Origin: Artemia franciscana
Taxonomy: Eukaryota > Arthropoda > Branchiopoda > Anostraca > Artemiidae
Assembly (NCBI RefSeq): GCF_032884065.1
Contig: NC_088873.1
Span: forward strand, 6,153,011-6,217,010
DNA length: 64,000 nt
Direction: 5' to 3'
The translations under genes and the position numbers were made by a program. Numbering within the stretch: position 1 is the stretch's first letter; each line of letters begins with the position of its first letter. Shown piece after piece: positions 1-14,705 of the stretch. The notes under the pieces were generated by a model that was not told the origin of the DNA, ran no database searches, and was given only the letters and a program-made list of their open reading frames with translations.

Positions 1-1211
1 AGTTTTTTAGATGAAATTTTTTTTTGTTTTTTTCCTTTTTTTCTTTTTAGTTTTTTATTGGTTTTTACCTTTATTTTAGCTTATTTTTCAGTTTTTTCCT
101 TTTTTTAGTTTTTTTTTATTTTTTTTAGTTTTTTACCTTTTTTTAGTTTTTTTTAGTTTTTTTAGTTTTTTAGCTTTTTTACTTTTTTTATTAGTTTTTA
201 GTTTTTTTTGTAGTTTTTGCCTTTTTTTAAGTTTTGTTTTTCTCCTTTATTTTTTTCCTTTTTTTTTCTTTTTTAGTTTATTTAGATTTTTAGATTTTTT
301 AGTTTTTTTTATTAGTTTTTAGTTTTTTTTTTCTTTTTAGTTTTTTTGTAGTTTTTACCTTCTTTTTAGTTTTGTTAGTTTTTTTTTTACTTATATCCTG
401 GTCGTCATTTATACTCCCTGTGTCCCGGTGCTTTGTTGATTGCTAATCGAACATTCCTTTTGTCCTGGTCGTTTTCTCTTTGAGTGTCGTCATTTATTTT
501 TTTCTTTTTTAGTTCTTTTAGTTTTTACCTTTTTTAGTTTTTTTTAGTTTTTTAGATGACATTTTTTTTTAGTTTTTTCCTTTTTTTCTTTTTAATTTTT
601 TATTGGTTTTTACCTTTATTTTAGCTTATTTTTCAGTTTTTTCCTTTTTTTTAGTTTTTTTTATTTTTTATTTTTTTTAGTTTTTTTACCTTTTTTTAGT
701 TTTTTTAGTTTTTTTTTAGTTTTTTAGCTTTTTTACTTTTTTTTATTAGTTTTTAGTTTTTTTTTGTAGTTTTTGCCTTTTTTTAGTTTTTTCAGTTTTT
801 TTTTTAGTTTTTTATTGGTTTTTACCTTTATTTTAGCTTATTTTTCAGTTTTTTCCTTTTTTTTAGTTTTTTTTAGTTTTTAGTTTTTTTAGTTTTTTAC
901 CTTTTTTTAGTTTTTTTGTTTTTTTTAGTTTTTTAGCTTTTTTATTTTTTTTTATTAGTTTTTAGTTTTTTTTGTAGTTTTTGCCTTTTTTTAGTTTTTT
1001 TTAGTTTTTTAGCTTTTTTATTAGTTTTTAGTTTTTTTTGTAGTTTTTGCCTTTTTTTTAGTTTTTTTAGTTTTTTAGCTTTTTTATTTTTTTTATTAGT
1101 TTTTAGTTTTTTTGTAGTTTTTGCCTTTTTTTAGTTTTTTCAGTTTTGACGTCACCTCATCCAGTTTTTTCAGGTGACGTCACCTGATCCACAGATCCAC
1201 ACACAGACAAC

Positions 1212-1220
<9 letters not shown>
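1..1220 (-). mobile_element. T-rich non-autonomous Helitron body, 5' end at right
   Basis: The stretch is a degenerate array of T-runs broken by AG (units such as TTTTTTAG, TTTTTACC, TTTTTGTAG). On the minus strand it reads as the same CTAAAAAA-type array seen at 5160-5500 and 27640-30000. At about 1145-1215 it carries the Helitron 5' subterminal signature in minus orientation: GGTGACGTCACC palindromes followed by the complement of AAATAAGTTGTCTGTG. At 390-500 there is a short island of the GGTCGTCATTTATACTCCC minisatellite and the GATTGCTAATCGAACATTCC motif common to the family. The left part is cut off by the window edge. No gene is visible here; long reading frames through it are low-complexity artefacts. 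Confidence 0.7.

Positions 1221-1292
<72 letters not shown>
1216..1292. repeat. (AT)n microsatellite between Helitron ends
   Basis: An uninterrupted TA dinucleotide run joins the 5' end of the left T-rich Helitron to the 3' CTAG terminus of the next one. The 5' consensus of this family itself begins TCTATATATATA, so the run may have grown out of a Helitron terminus. Confidence 0.9.
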
Positions 1293-2619
<1,327 letters not shown>

Positions 2620-3020
2620 TAGATATATATATTAGTGTCGCGGTCGTCATTTATATTCCCTGTGTCCCGGTTGTCATTTGTGTCCCGGTGTCCCAGTCTG
2701 TAATTTCTCTTTGAGTGTCCTGTTCGTCATTTATATTCCCTGTGTCCCGGTCGTCATTTGTGTCCCGGTGCTTTGTTGATGGTGATTGCTAATCGAACAT
2801 TACTTGTGTCCCAGTCACTTTCTCTTTGAGTGTCCCGGTCGTCATTTATATTCCCTATGTTCCTTTATTAGTTTTTATATATATTGATAGATGTCCTGGT
2901 CGTCATTTGTGTCCCGATGTATCGGTCTGTAATTTCCTCACTCGACAAACATGACGTCAGTCGAAACACAAACATAACGCCACTCGATAGACACACAGAC
3001 AACTTATTTTTATATATACA
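2620..3020 (-). mobile_element. Helitron 5' part with minisatellite
   Basis: Minus-orientation 5' fragment. It carries AAATAAGTTGTCTGTGTG at about 2990-3012, TGACGTCA-type sites near 2950, and the GGTCGTCATTTATATTCCC minisatellite from 2640 to 2920. No 3' terminus is visible at its left side; it runs into the 5' end of the neighbouring copy at about 2619. Its own 5' end abuts the CTAG terminus of the array that begins at 3021. Confidence 0.65.
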
Positions 3021-3890
3021 CTAGCTAGTTAGTGGGGCGCTTCGCGCCCCCCCAAGCCCCCCCCCCCGCGCGCGTAAGTCGTTACGCGCCATATTAGTTA
3101 CGCGCCATTGTAGCTGTGTCCCTGTGTCCCACCTGTGAATACAGATAGATTTAAATATATATTTTTAACTACGTAAAACATGCGAATATACAACATTCTT
3201 CGCTATCCCATTGTCTGTGCATATAAATAGCATTTATATTTATATGTCTGTGCATATACAAAGCCTTATGTACTAATAATTACGTCATATGCAAACGCTC
3301 TTTTTACAAACAAACAAACATGCATACACACAACTCGCTTCGTGCCACCCCAACACCTAGTTGGTGGGGCGCTTAACCCCCCCCCCCCCCCAAGCCCCCC
3401 CCCCGTGCGCGTAAGTCGTTACGCTCCATATTAGTTACGCGCCATTGTAGCTGTGTCCCTGTGTCCCACCTGTGAATACAGATAGATATAAATATATATT
3501 TTTAACTACGTAAAACATGCGAATATACAACATTCTTCGCTGTCCCATTGTCTGTGCATATAAATAGCATTTATATTTATATGTCTGTGCATATACAAAG
3601 CCTTATGTACTAATAATGACGTCATATGCAAACGCTCTTTTTACAAACAAACAAACATGCATACACACAACTCGCTTCGTGCCACCCCAACACCTAGTTG
3701 GTGGGGCGCTTCGCGCCCCCCAAGCCCCCCCGCGCGCGTAAGTCGTTACGCGCCATATTAGTTACGCGCCATTGTAGCTGTGTCCCACCCGTGAATAGAG
3801 ATATATATAAATATATATTTTTAACTACGTAAAACATGCGAATATACAACATTCTTCGCTGTCCCATTGTCTGTGCATATAAATAGCATT
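3021..3890 (-). mobile_element. Head-to-tail array of short Helitrons, 337-bp period
   Basis: The minus-strand 3' end is CTAG at 3021-3024. The same unit then repeats: the junction CTCGCTTCGTGCCACC occurs at 3334 and again at 3671, a period of 337 bp. Each unit holds the G-rich 3' terminal region, an ACGTAGTTAAAAA block, a TGACGTCATATGC site and the 5' motif GTTGTGTGTATGCATGTTTG. At each junction the 3' hairpin is cut near its loop and fused directly to the 5' motif. A single copy of the same short element stands at 34140-34486. The third unit grades into the next element at about 3890. Confidence 0.75.
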
Positions 3891-4361
3891 TATATTCCCT
3901 GTGTCCCGGTCGTCATTTGTATTCTAGTGTCCCAGTTTGTATTTTCTCTTTGAGTGTCCCGTTCGTCATTTATATTCCCTGTGTCCCATTGTCCCGGTTG
4001 TCATTTGTGTCCCGGTCTGTAATTTCTATTCAAACAATCCCTGTGTCTCAGTCGTCAATTATATATCCCGCCTGTGCCCCCGGCGTCCATGTTGTAGTTG
4101 TTTCCCTGCTTCCCGGTCGTCATTTATATTCCCGGTCGTGATTTGTGTCCGGGTGTCCCAGTCTGGAATTTTTCTTTGAGGTTCCTGGTCGTCATTTATA
4201 TTCCCTCTGTGTCGGTCGTCATTTGTGTCCCGGTCTGTAATTTATTTTTGAGTGTTTCTTCTTTTTAGTTTTTTTAGTTTTTTACATTTTTTCAGTTTTT
4301 TTTCTTCTTTATTTTTCAGCGTCACTATGAAGTACATATCGCCAAACCTTTGTTTTTTAAC
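3891..4361 (-). repeat. Helitron-internal GGTCGTCATTTATATTCCC minisatellite
   Basis: Degenerate tandem units of about 25-50 bp built from GTGTCCCGGTCGTCATTTATATTCCCTG and variants run from 3891 to about 4250. They are followed by a short T-rich TTTTTAG stretch. The same minisatellite is present at 2100-2520, 19940-20250, 25080-25270 and 53080-53390. Apparent reading frames through it rich in CPGRHLYSLCPG are repeat artefacts. Confidence 0.85.
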
Positions 4362-4886
4362 TTAAATCTGGTAGGCATTGATGACCTTATCCAAGTCAAA
4401 ATCCCAAACCCAATCATCATCGCTATCATTTTCAGTTTTGATATGTTTTGACTCTTGCTTTCCAGGTGGATTTTCATCTAACTGCGTGGTTTTGCGTTCT
4501 TTAGCCGCAAGCCTGTTTTCTTGCTGTTCTTGTGATTCCTCGGCACGCTTTCTTTTCTTACTTTCTCTATAAGCTGCAATCCTGTTTTCTTGCTGTTCTT
4601 GTGATTCCTCGGCACGCTTTCTTTTCTTACTTTCTCTATAAGCTGCAATCCTGTTTTCTTGCTGTTCTTGTGATTCCTCGGTACGCTTTCTTTTCTTACT
4701 TTCTCTATCAGCAGCAAGTTTTTTGGCATAGACTCTTTGAGCAGCTTCCTCGGCTGTTACCATTGTAGGTTCTTCATTCACTTTACAATTAAACATTTTT
4801 CCGTGAACGCATGTCTTAAATACCATTAATGACGTCACCGTCAAAGCAAAAATGACGACAACTAATTTCATGACGTCAGTCAACAC
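4362..4886 (-). CDS. Helitron-associated N-terminal repeat protein (174 aa)
   Basis: An open frame starting at ATG 4886 inside a Helitron whose 5' end lies at about 4941. Residues 5-25 are hydrophobic (LVVVIFALTVTSLMVF) and could be a signal or anchor segment. From about residue 57 there are three near-identical 23-residue repeats with the core RESKKRKRAEESQEQQENR, encoded by 69-bp tandem DNA repeats. The C-terminus is acidic (ENDSDDDWVWDFD). Basic EE-QQ-RKR repeats of this kind are typical of the N-terminal part of Helitron Rep-helicase proteins, and two matching diverged repeats occur at 32046-32198 in the autonomous-type copy here. No nuclease or helicase motif is present. It may be a truncated N-terminal exon or an independently kept small protein; I cannot tell which. 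Confidence 0.55.
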   Translation of the reverse strand: MLTDVMKLVVVIFALTVTSLMVFKTCVHGKMFNCKVNEEPTMVTAEEAAQRVYAKKLAADRESKKRKRTEESQEQQENRIAAYRESKKRKRAEESQEQQENRIAAYRESKKRKRAEESQEQQENRLAAKERKTTQLDENPPGKQESKHIKTENDSDDDWVWDFDLDKVINAYQI

Positions 4887-4941
4887 AGAAATATGACGTC
4901 ACCTGATCCACAGACAGACAGACAACTTATTTTTATATAGA

Positions 4942-8265
<3,324 letters not shown>

Positions 8266-8877
8266 TTATTTATTTGGTTTGCACCTTCTAGAGCCAAAAT
8301 ATAATTTTGTACTCAAAGTACATTTTATTTCAGGCATTTGAGACCTTGTTGTTTTCCCCCGTCCTTCAAAAAGCTCTTTGCTAACATCAGTGACGATGCT
8401 CAAAAAGTCTTCGTTTGAACTCTTGAGTATAGCAAATAAAGTTGGAATGAGCCCTGCCTCTTTTGAAAAGTAGCGTTCACACTGGGAGGAAAGAATCAGG
8501 AATTCAGCATTAAGGGAGGTTTTTGGCCATGTATTTAGGTTTATTTTACGCTCTGTGTAAGATACTTTTTTACATGAACAAGGAGCAGGACCTTGGTTTC
8601 TCTTGAGTGCTATATATTGTCCATTCATACTTCTTCCACCTCTACAGGCATCAAATACAAAGATTTTTGGCTTTCCCACAAGCGTAGGGTAGTATTTTTG
8701 GTTATTCCGAAAAGGTTCAATAATCACTTCGTATCTATTATATGTAGTATCAAATGATGCAATTTGGCCTTTTTCACCTCCGTGACTATTTATGTATACT
8801 AGGACACTCTGATCCTCGGTAAAATCTCCTTTTAAGAAATTCAATAGAGTATTTTTGATTTGCGATTTTAAACCCAT
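8266..8877 (-). CDS. Caspase-like cysteine protease domain (C14), possibly retrocopy or partial gene
   Basis: The 203-residue frame matches the caspase fold in order. A catalytic-histidine motif, VYINSHGG, has His at residue 32. The beta-strand and active-site motif FVFDACRGG has Cys at residue 78, equivalent to QACRG of classic caspases. The small-subunit part AEFLILSSQCERYFS and the closing strand STLSTKLYF-like segment (CTLSTKLYFG) precede the stop. Caspases cleave after aspartate in cell death or signalling. The N-terminal third of a p20 subunit and any prodomain are absent: a TAA sits directly before the ATG at 8875-8877. An acceptor-like TTTCTTAAAAG before 8828 could instead join an upstream exon. 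The aspartate replacing Gln before ACRG and changes in the substrate loop (SSQCERYFS) make normal activity uncertain. No introns interrupt the p10 part. Confidence 0.7.
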   Translation of the reverse strand: MGLKSQIKNTLLNFLKGDFTEDQSVLVYINSHGGEKGQIASFDTTYNRYEVIIEPFRNNQKYYPTLVGKPKIFVFDACRGGRSMNGQYIALKRNQGPAPCSCKKVSYTERKINLNTWPKTSLNAEFLILSSQCERYFSKEAGLIPTLFAILKSSNEDFLSIVTDVSKELFEGRGKTTRSQMPEIKCTLSTKLYFGSRRCKPNK

Positions 8878-9372
8878 TTACAGCAAATAACTGTCCAGGG
8901 TTAGTGGGCAAACAAAAAATCTTTCTTTTGGAAAGAATGACGTCATTCCAGCAGAATATACAAATACAGGATTAATTATGTCGTCTTTCAAGCAAAATGG
9001 ACAGATTAATTTATCATGACGTCAATCAGTTAATAAAACTAGCTGCACTGATCAAATTGGTTCAATATCATTTAGCAAATAGGAGGATGAATTCATTTTA
9101 TAAAATCGCGATTCCTGTAGTCTGTACGGGAGTACAAAAAAAATTGATACAGATAAATTGATACAAAATAAGATAATTAATTTCAAAAAATGTTTTATCA
9201 CAAGCCCCAAAGGAACAAGTTCACATTTTGGTGGCATAAAACCAAACAAATAAAAAAAAATAATATTAAAAGTAGCACAACAACTGAAAAGCAGGCCAAA
9301 CACTGCCAAAAACAACAAAATTAGAAAGGCAAAGCCATTCATTAGTCACCACTACCCTAATTTATTCACTAG
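8878..9372. other. Unique sequence with an unrecognised hydrophobic frame
   Basis: A minus-strand frame at 9052-9342 would encode 96 residues rich in Phe, Leu and Ile, with two or three possible membrane spans (LILLFLAVFGLLFSCC near the start). I recognise no family, and composition alone in AT-rich DNA can produce such frames. A TGACGTCA palindrome lies at about 9017-9024. Confidence 0.3.
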
Positions 9373-9785
9373 TTGTTAACTTTGAACTTAGATTCTCTCT
9401 TAGTAAATATTGTTATATCGTTTCTTTCAAATAGATCTCAAGTTGTAAAATACAAAAACATTTTCTCTAACCCCCTCCCTATATACTGTAGAATTCCTCA
9501 AGGAACCTTATTGGGACCACTTTTATTTCTAGTTATGATTAACGATATTGGTAAGGAATTCCCCCAAAGTTGGAAATTCGTGAATGATCTTTCGATCCTT
9601 GAAGTATGTAACAACAATGTTAAAAGTTACCCCTCGAAATCCTAACTCGTATTTCGGATGAAGCTAAGAACCTAAATATGAAAGTGAGTTCCTCTAAATC
9701 AAATATAATAACGATAAATCTCTTGAAATCCACTCCTGTGTTTCTTCACCCTATCCCACCCGAAATGCTTGTGAAACATTTTAAA
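9373..9785 (+). pseudogene. Non-LTR retrotransposon RT fragment
   Basis: Translation shows the reverse-transcriptase palm motif IPQGTLLGPLLFLVMINDIG, followed by FVNDLSILEV, a decayed version of the catalytic F-DD box, then a thumb-like segment after a frame change near 9640. This corresponds to CR1/Jockey-type elements. The fragment starts without the upstream fingers and ends at a tail-to-tail junction with an endonuclease fragment on the other strand near 9785. The same composite occurs inverted at 16755-17290. Confidence 0.7.
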
Positions 9786-10410
9786 CTTGTTGCTGGGGGT
9801 TTGGTAATATGTCTCACAGTTGCTCAGGACTAAATTCAGTATCCTGCCGGATTCATGTTTTAGGAAATTTACAACCTGATTGAGGGAGAGGCACGATGCT
9901 AGCCAGCTTTTCTTAAAGTCCCCAGTTTGTTTAAAGTCCCCAGCCGGAATAATACAAGGGTTTCAATAAAAAGCACGACGGTGGTCGACAGTCTTTTGGA
10001 GGTATGTCACTAGATTACGGCAGTTTTTAGCACTTTCTGGGTAGTAGATTGAAACAAAGATGATGCATGAGCAACCACGCGGCATGGCTGATGGTTTACA
10101 CCAAACACAAACAGCCTCATGTTTAGTACTTTCGAGTTCACGTAGCTCCTTCATAGGGATATCTTCACGCACGTAAATAGCTACACCACCGCCGAGTCTC
10201 TGGTCACCGAGAGCTTGTCTTGTTCTGACATATAGGGCACAACTAGTGGGTTTTCTTGTCACTTCAGTCAGGTTCCAAGTTTCTGTTATGGCTGCGACGG
10301 CAACATTGTTCTGCCGTAATACTGCGTCAATCTCATTTGTTTTATTGCAAACAGCACGGGCGTTACAAAGCAGGAATGTGGGAAAACGCTTCTTTGCATT
10401 GTACACGACG
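9786..10410 (-). pseudogene. Non-LTR retrotransposon endonuclease fragment
   Basis: On the minus strand the frame 10406 to 9963 encodes an apurinic-type endonuclease N-terminal half: LLCNARAVCNKTNEID (the strand with the metal-binding Asn), AAITETWN (the conserved ET-W catalytic Glu), and RLGGGVAIYVRED (GGG-A/V-Y). After an interruption near 9960 it continues through GDF (metal-binding Asp) and SLNQVVNF-like sequence to about 9790. Such endonucleases nick target DNA for target-primed reverse transcription. Frame breaks and truncation make it non-functional. Confidence 0.75.
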
Positions 10411-10769
10411 GGAGACAGAGTTGGTGGGGACAGCCTCGAGCTTTCTGGACGTTGGTCTGCGTCATATCTTGCGAGATAGAGCGGAAGTTTCTGATTTGAA
10501 ACGTTTACTTCTATGTAGAACCTGTCTCTTTATTGTCGGCAATTGGGCGTTCTGGCAGAGACAATTGTCTCTATCACTTTACTGGGGTGGTCCCTTTGTC
10601 TAGTTTTAATTCGTGTTCCAGCTCTTTTCTCGCACCGCCTTGTTCTTTTCTGTCCGTACTGAGTAACGCATCCTGGTGGAGCCCTCAGCGGTCCAAGTTC
10701 GTCTAAACGAATGAAGGTAGATGGCGATAATGGTGAAAATGGATGAAGTCTCATGTTAATGAGCGTTTT
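10411..10769 (-). pseudogene. Retrotransposon sequence upstream of the endonuclease
   Basis: Continuation of the same element on the minus strand. A frame at 10530-10802 overlaps it (basic, Arg- and Pro-rich) but has no domain I recognise. It probably represents the decayed 5' part between an upstream reading frame and the endonuclease domain. Confidence 0.4.
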
Positions 10770-11045
10770 CATGGTCTGCTGCATCAACAGCGCAATGACC
10801 ATCTATATGACTGTAGATAGTCATAAATGTAGATGGCGCTGATACCTGTCGAAGTGAATAAACTCGTAAATCGCCGATTTTTCGTTCATAACAGGCATGA
10901 ATATTGCACAAAACAAAGCCAAAAGGGTCAAATCTTTAATTACTTAAATTTTCAGGGAAAGAAACTAGGAACACTAGCACTAACAAGCTAATCTAGGCAT
11001 GGGTTTGAAGCAGCTATTAAACGCTTGCTATGGCATTTGAACGGA
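10770..11045. repeat. 270-bp dispersed repeat, copy 1
   Basis: The segment beginning ATGGTCTGCTGCATCAACAG and running through GTAGATGGCGCTG to CTTGCTATGGCATTTG is repeated in the same orientation at 15309-15581 with roughly 90 percent visual identity. It contains a short inverted repeat around CATCTATATGACTG and GTAGATG. It sits at the presumed 5' end of the endonuclease-bearing retroelement, so it may be that element's 5' leader. Confidence 0.75.
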
Positions 11046-12377
11046 ATGTTGAACTATGTGTTCGGAATTTTTGCACAACTATTTTTGGCTATTCTATAGT
11101 TCTCATCAGTTGCTCATGCACTTCAAAAGGATCCAAACTTATCGCAAATGCCGGCAGGCTTGTCGCTGAAAGTTTCATGTAGCCTACAAAGAGGCAGAAT
11201 AAGATACCATTGTTTTTTATTTATTTTTCCTCGCCTACTTTTGTTAAACTTTTTAAGGACAATATTGAAGAAAATGAAGCTACAAACTTATTATTGCTAT
11301 AGTTTCGATTCATAAGCCTGTATTCAATACGAGTCACAAGTAAGAAAACTCAAGCAGTACGTTCCTGTACATGTGGAAGTATTCGATATACTAATTTCTA
11401 TTTCTTCTTACAAAGAGAGCCTTTATTAACTTTCAAAGTTAAAATCTTGTAAATATTTTTGGAACACTCGAAAACTCATCCGCAGGCATTTTAAACAAAT
11501 GAAGAAATTAAAACTACTAAAGACAAAAATATTAAAAATATATTCGATGACGTTGTAAATAGCCTATATATATTAGATTTAACGAATGATATAAAACCCA
11601 TTTTTCATGATACGTTACAAAGGATTACAAATAGAAGTAGCCTATTAGGTATTACTAGAGGTAATGTTACTTAGAGGTATTTTTATTTATAAATACAGTA
11701 GGTTTTCCTTCTTTTTATTGTCGTGTTTCGGCACAAAGAGTCCTTAGCGGATTTTAAACGGACGTGTTTTCAAACTATTGATTTAGATGCAAATTGAAAA
11801 AAAAAATATTATCTAGAAATCGAGAGCCTGTATCTTTTTTTTGGGAATTACACATTTCTTAATGAGCGTACAAAATTAACTCAATCAAGTTTCTTGTGAT
11901 GAAGCCTCGAAAACATGATTAAGCTTAAAGTTTTTGCGCTTGAAAAGTTTATTGTCATTAAAATCACCCATTAAAAGAGAATTTGAACTTGGTCTTCCTT
12001 TACCTTTTATGGTACAACATAATTTTGTCGTTTACCATTACTTAAACAGTCAATTGTGGTTTTGATTTTATATTGGTTTGTTAATGCAACATAATTTTAA
12101 CACATAGAAGGGTGAGAAAATTCGCAAAACATTGCATTAATGTTGATACTAAACATGTACAAAAATATAATACTTTTTTTTCCAAATACAAAACTTTTTT
12201 GATTAAATAAATAAATAAAAGACTCCCGAATGTAAATATCAAATTTGAAAGTCGAAAGAAAAAGTTGAGAAGTTTGACTTTTATCTCACAACCATTGGAG
12301 ACAAAAATCAGTTTTCTTTGTCTCAAAACTACAGATAAAATAAAAAACCGAGTGAAAAATTAGAATTTGGACTGAAC
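11046..12377. other. AT-rich sequence, nothing recognised
   Basis: No long frame, repeat or RNA gene is evident. If the downstream Vps26-like exon (12378-12525, minus strand) belongs to a gene, this would be its following intron, but I could not find the next expected exon. Confidence 0.4.
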
Positions 12378-12525
12378 CTGTTGCCTGTTGCTATATCCCT
12401 CATGGTCGGTGTAAGACCATAACCAGATAAACATACACGGATAGGTATTGATTCTCCACCAACAGGGGCTCCATCCATTATAGCATACTTTGCAAGAGTC
12501 TCGTTTTCAGTGAAGACATTTGGTC
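12378..12525 (-). CDS. Single Vps26-like exon (retromer subunit)
   Basis: The 148-bp minus-strand segment has a clean acceptor (TATTTTTTTCAG before GACC) and a possible donor (AACAG/GTTCAG). Its frame reads FTENETLAKYAIMDGAPVGG then ESIPIRVCLSGYGLTPTMRD. This matches the middle of Vps26, where ETETIAKYEIMDGAPVKGES and RLFLAGY-LTPTMRD are nearly invariant. Vps26 is the arrestin-like subunit of retromer, which sorts cargo from endosomes to the Golgi and plasma membrane. Both borders are in phase 1/2 (2 + 144 + 2 bases). Substitutions (YAIMD, GGES, VCLSGYG) and the ATGN tail in place of INKKFS are unusual, and no flanking exons were found, so this could be a real exon with long introns or a captured, decaying one. 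Confidence 0.65.
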
Positions 12526-13190
12526 CTGAAAAAAATACCAATAATTTATAAAACGAATGAGACCTATGACAGACCTATGGTGACTCCAGGCTTGTATTTA
12601 GGTCCAAAAATTAGCATTTCGAACAGGGCCTTTGGACTGCTTTTGGTAGAATTGCCGTTTCTTTGCCCTTGACAAAATCTGCCTACTAAGAGGTCTCTGA
12701 AAAATGAGATTTCTGCGAATTCTCCACCGATATTTTCGGCATAATATACTTATTTTTCCAAGTTGTAGTCATTCTTCAATCGACAATCTATTAGATAATA
12801 TCCTATGTATACACCTCATCGAAGTTAGAGTTGTAGTTTTACTTCTAATCTAGGAATTCCAATATACTTCGGGAATTTGCAAATCGGCCAAAAAATATTG
12901 CTGCAAAACTGACTAAAGATTTTTTTCTTATTTCATTGACGCATTGAGAATAGCAAGCGTTCTTAACTTTGCAGATGAGAAAAAAATGAATGAAGAACAA
13001 TCTGCCTTAAATTACAGTTTACAAAACACTGAATGTAAAGCAGCAATAATTCTTTTATAATTAAATTAACCTGCCATTACCAGCACAATAGCGGTGCCAA
13101 GTAAAGAACAATAAAAATTAAATACTTTTTTTTCGTTAGGATACTTCGTATGGAAGAAACTATCATAAGAACTTCAAATGAAACTTATTT
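12526..13190. other. AT-rich sequence, nothing recognised
   Basis: No coding or repeat signal stands out. It lies upstream of the Vps26-like exon on the minus strand and would be intronic if that gene is real. Confidence 0.35.
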
Positions 13191-13485
13191 GATTTAAAAT
13201 TGGAAGTTCTATTACCCCTTTTAAGAGTCAAACGTAACTGGAATGCAACCAGCGCTCTCTCCTGGTCCCTTTTTACTACTCACCCCAAAAAGACATCTGA
13301 TCAAAATTTTAAGATATCTATTTTATTCAAAATAGTCGAAAAGTTCAACAACTATGTCTCTAGGGATAAAAAGAATTTCCATAGTCCATATGGGAAGGGC
13401 TTTAAGTGATACAAGTGGCCAAATTTTTGAACTGTATATAGGAACCTCTAATGATGTTGCATTGGAGCTCTCAGAGCATGTCGTC
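13191..13485 (+). repeat. Dispersed repeat family R, partial diverged copy
   Basis: It contains GAAGTTCTATTACCCCTTTTAAGAG, a T(G)ATCAAAATTTTAAGATA module and CAACTATGTCTCTAGGGA. These modules appear in the same order at 37400-37590, 43770-43960, 47600-47770 and 54530-54720. No protein function is evident. Confidence 0.6.
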
Positions 13486-14034
13486 GGGATGCTGAACTAA
13501 ATCAAAAGACACCATGTGCATCCAAGGTTATCAAAGGAATGTGTATGTGACATCTAGGGAATGCTCAAGCCCATTGAATCTAAGCAGTTACGGCATGCTG
13601 AGAGGTATGTTTCACTTAATCACAAGAAAATATGTGGTTTTCAAATATCTGAAAACCAAATATTTAAAATAAGTTAAATTTAAAGTTAAAACGAAGATCT
13701 ATCTTACAAAACGAGCGATGCTTTTCTATGCGCATGTACATTTTTCTCAAAAACGACGCTGTAGCTTTTTTATGAAAATTGACAGTCTACCAGTTCCTGG
13801 TGTGAAAAAAAAACGATCTAGACTTGGGAAAATTGGCTAACAGCCTTAACTTTGGAAAAATAAAAAAAAATCCCATATTTATTTCAATGGTTATTTTTAC
13901 ACCACCTATAAAAACAGTCATTTTCAAAATTACTGACAGATGTTTACACTTTAAACAAATGTTTATACGTGTGCCTACATAACATGTGTCATGATACAGC
14001 AGACGCTCAGTGTTATATGTGGTAAATATTTGAA
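13486..14034. other. AT-rich sequence, nothing recognised
   Basis: No feature supported. Confidence 0.35.
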
Positions 14035-14705
14035 ATGCACATTAAAATTTCATATAACTATTCAGAATATCTCGGTATAAGCATGCACAAAGATTTGCCG
14101 AATAAAATAAAACGACCTGTAAAGCACAATCGGATCATAAGGCAGTATCACCAATCCGACTGGGCAGAATTGCAAAACTGCTCGTCGGCAATGCCATGGA
14201 GTAAATATACAAAAGACGACCCAGTTAAAGCAGTGTCACTCTCCGAAAAAGCTATTACAAAAGCTATTGAGCAATGTGTCCCATCAAAGACAATTCAAGT
14301 CACTTCCCCAGATAAACTATCAGCCCTGTCAGCTGGATGTCACTAAAGCTTTAGGGCCCGATACGATATACAATATCATCCTCAACAGGTGTATACCTTA
14401 AATCGCAGGTCTTCCCACCTGTTTCGAAATCGCTTTCCAGCAGGAATTTTTCCAAAGGCCTGCAAAAATGCCCGTGCAGTCTCTGGCCCTAAGGAAGATG
14501 ATGCCCTACTAATGCAGGATCATGAGTCAAACAACTTATTGGCTGACACAAAATACAGTTTTCGTAAAAAATGGTCTACATTAGACTGTCTAATTGCACA
14601 GTACCAAGAGTGGGTCGAGCTCTTGCCTCAGGGACATGACATTCGCCATGTCTCTTTTGACATCACAAAATCCTTTGATCGTAATAACGTAATATCGTAA
14701 ACGTA
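14035..14705 (+). pseudogene. Non-LTR retrotransposon linker and RT N-terminal fragment
   Basis: The plus-strand frames carry QNCSSAMPWSKYTKDDPVKA and IEQCVPSKTIQ, the conserved linker between endonuclease and RT domains of CR1/Jockey-like elements. After frame breaks there is RNRFPAGIFPKACKNA, KYSFRKKWSTLDCLIAQ and VSFDITKSFDR, equivalent to the RT fingers and the first catalytic Asp motif. An inverted second copy of the linker lies at 17473-17778. The frames are broken and the palm is missing. Confidence 0.65.

Noticed and set aside
12329-12541. Full 70-codon frame around the Vps26-like exon as a complete small protein
   Set aside because: The Vps26 similarity stops at the splice borders; the extra residues at both ends look like intron translation.
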